Assembly: GCA_020634625.1 (NCBI GenBank)
Contig: JACKBJ010000025.1
Coordinates: forward strand, 1-32,894
Origin: Caldilineae bacterium
GTDB taxonomy: Bacteria > Chloroflexota > Anaerolineae > Epilineales > Epilineaceae
Length of the DNA stretch: 32,894 nt
Direction: 5' to 3'
The position numbers and the translations under genes are program-made. The notes beneath the pieces were generated by a model, which did no database searches, was not told the DNA's origin, and saw nothing but the letters and a program-made list of their open reading frames with translations. Of this stretch, positions 32,161 to 32,894 are shown in pieces (the first letter of the stretch is position 1; each line of letters opens with the position of its first letter).

Positions 32161-32894
32161 TCAGGCCCCCTTCTGCAGCGGCGCGAAACGGGCCTGGAAG
32201 AAGCGCAGGTAGGTCGGCTCGAAGACCATCTCGAGGCCCTGGGCCTCGTGCCGCGCGTCGTAGACCGCCTTGATCGACTCGGCCACCACGTCGAGGTGGG
32301 CCTGGGTGTAGACCCGGCGCGGGATGGCCAGGCGGGTCAGCTCCAGCGCCGGATAGCGGTGCTGGCCGGTGGCCGGATCGCGGCCGGCGCTGACGATGCC
32401 GCGCTCCATCGAGCGCGTGCCCGAGTCGAGGTAGAGCTCGGCGGCCAGGGTCTGGGCCGGGAACTGGTCCTGGCTCAGGTGCGGATAGAAGGCCCTGGCG
32501 TCCAGGAAGATCGCATGGCCGCCGACCGGCTGGACGATCGGGATGTCCCAGTCGGTCAGCAGCTCGCCCAGGTAGCGCACCTGCTCGACCCGGGCGCGCA
32601 CGTGGGCGTCCTGCACCGACTCACCGATGCCGATGGCCATCGCCTCCATGTCGCGGCCGGCCATGCCGCCGTAGGTGTGCAGGCCCTCGTAGACCACCAC
32701 CATGTTGCGCAGCTGCTCGGCCAGGGCGTCGTCGTTGACCGCCACCCAGCCGCCGATGTTGACTAGATGGTCCTTCTTGCCGCTCATCCAGGCGCCGTCG
32801 GTCAGGTCGCAGAAGGCGCGCAGGATCCGAGCCACGCTCCAGTCGGCGTAGCCCGCCTCGCGCTCCTGGATGAAGAAGGCGTTCTCGACCATGC
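32161..32894 (-). CDS. tpl: Tyrosine phenol-lyase (partial, 5' end outside the window)
   Basis: The last 244 or so residues of a second beta-eliminating lyase run off the window edge. The Met at 32892 is internal: it sits at the family's CVENAYFIKE segment, well past the middle of the protein. The PLP lysine is in MSGKKDHLVNIGG. Sub-family residues point to tyrosine phenol-lyase: SMERGIVSAG carries the Arg that binds the phenol hydroxyl (Arg381 of the Citrobacter enzyme, from memory), and LRFFQARF has Phe where tryptophanase has His. The reaction splits tyrosine to phenol, pyruvate and ammonia. It is the upstream gene of a two-gene operon with the tryptophanase. Promoter and N-terminus are not visible. 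Confidence 0.85.
   Translation of the reverse strand, partial: MVENAFFIQEREAGYADWSVARILRAFCDLTDGAWMSGKKDHLVNIGGWVAVNDDALAEQLRNMVVVYEGLHTYGGMAGRDMEAMAIGIGESVQDAHVRARVEQVRYLGELLTDWDIPIVQPVGGHAIFLDARAFYPHLSQDQFPAQTLAAELYLDSGTRSMERGIVSAGRDPATGQHRYPALELTRLAIPRRVYTQAHLDVVAESIKAVYDARHEAQGLEMVFEPTYLRFFQARFAPLQKGA

Overview
The window is about 70% GC. It looks like a member of the Chloroflexota (Anaerolineae-like), judged from several traits: secreted proteins with long Pro/Thr linkers, dockerin-like 'DLFDLV' repeats, delta-60 repeat proteins, class III cyclases beginning 'GTVTFLFTDIEGST', and Shine-Dalgarno starts mixed with GTG and TTG starts. This assignment is an inference; no rRNA or other marker gene is present. 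No tRNA, rRNA, CRISPR array or insertion sequence was recognised.

Region 1 (1-18 kb) is a conflict/surface island. It begins with the tail of a secreted Pro/Thr-rich protein. A STAND-like ATPase with a C-terminal OmpR-type winged helix (227-1615, minus) follows, divergent from a secreted beta-propeller-like protein (1861-3084, plus). Next come two paralogous proteins of about 1,570-1,590 residues, each fusing a class III nucleotide cyclase, an aminoglycoside-phosphotransferase-like domain, a NACHT NTPase and an FGE-sulfatase/C-type-lectin domain (3253-7962 and 8495-13276, minus). Just downstream of the second is a 57-codon remnant of a diversity-generating-retroelement (DGR) type reverse transcriptase, so its C-terminal lectin domain may once have been diversified. 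A 1,413-residue secreted delta-60 repeat protein (13538-17779, minus) completes the island. Three of its promoters share one 53-bp layout: three heptamers (best form TCAGGTC) at 11-bp steps, then exactly 18 bp, then a -10 hexamer. This suggests one OmpR-type regulator, plausibly the winged-helix ATPase encoded in the island.

Region 2 (18-21.5 kb) carries a VapBC toxin-antitoxin pair with a probably leaderless vapB, and an APC-family permease fused to two universal stress protein domains.

Region 3 (21.5-27.9 kb) is a sulfur/redox operon on the plus strand. It has a sigma70-like promoter, a 1,179-residue fused iron-sulfur flavoprotein (GltD-like plus PyrK-like), a CstB-like persulfide dioxygenase-rhodanese, and a secreted dockerin/cytochrome-c fusion. 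The CstB-like frame has an in-frame TGA at the position where the family usually has a conserved cysteine, followed at the right distance by a SECIS-like hairpin. It is a candidate selenoprotein.

Region 4 (27.9-32.9 kb, minus) has a two-gene surface operon (trimeric-adhesin-like head with an S74 chaperone, and a Pro/Thr-linker protein), then tandem tryptophanase and tyrosine phenol-lyase genes. The phenol-lyase gene is cut by the window edge.
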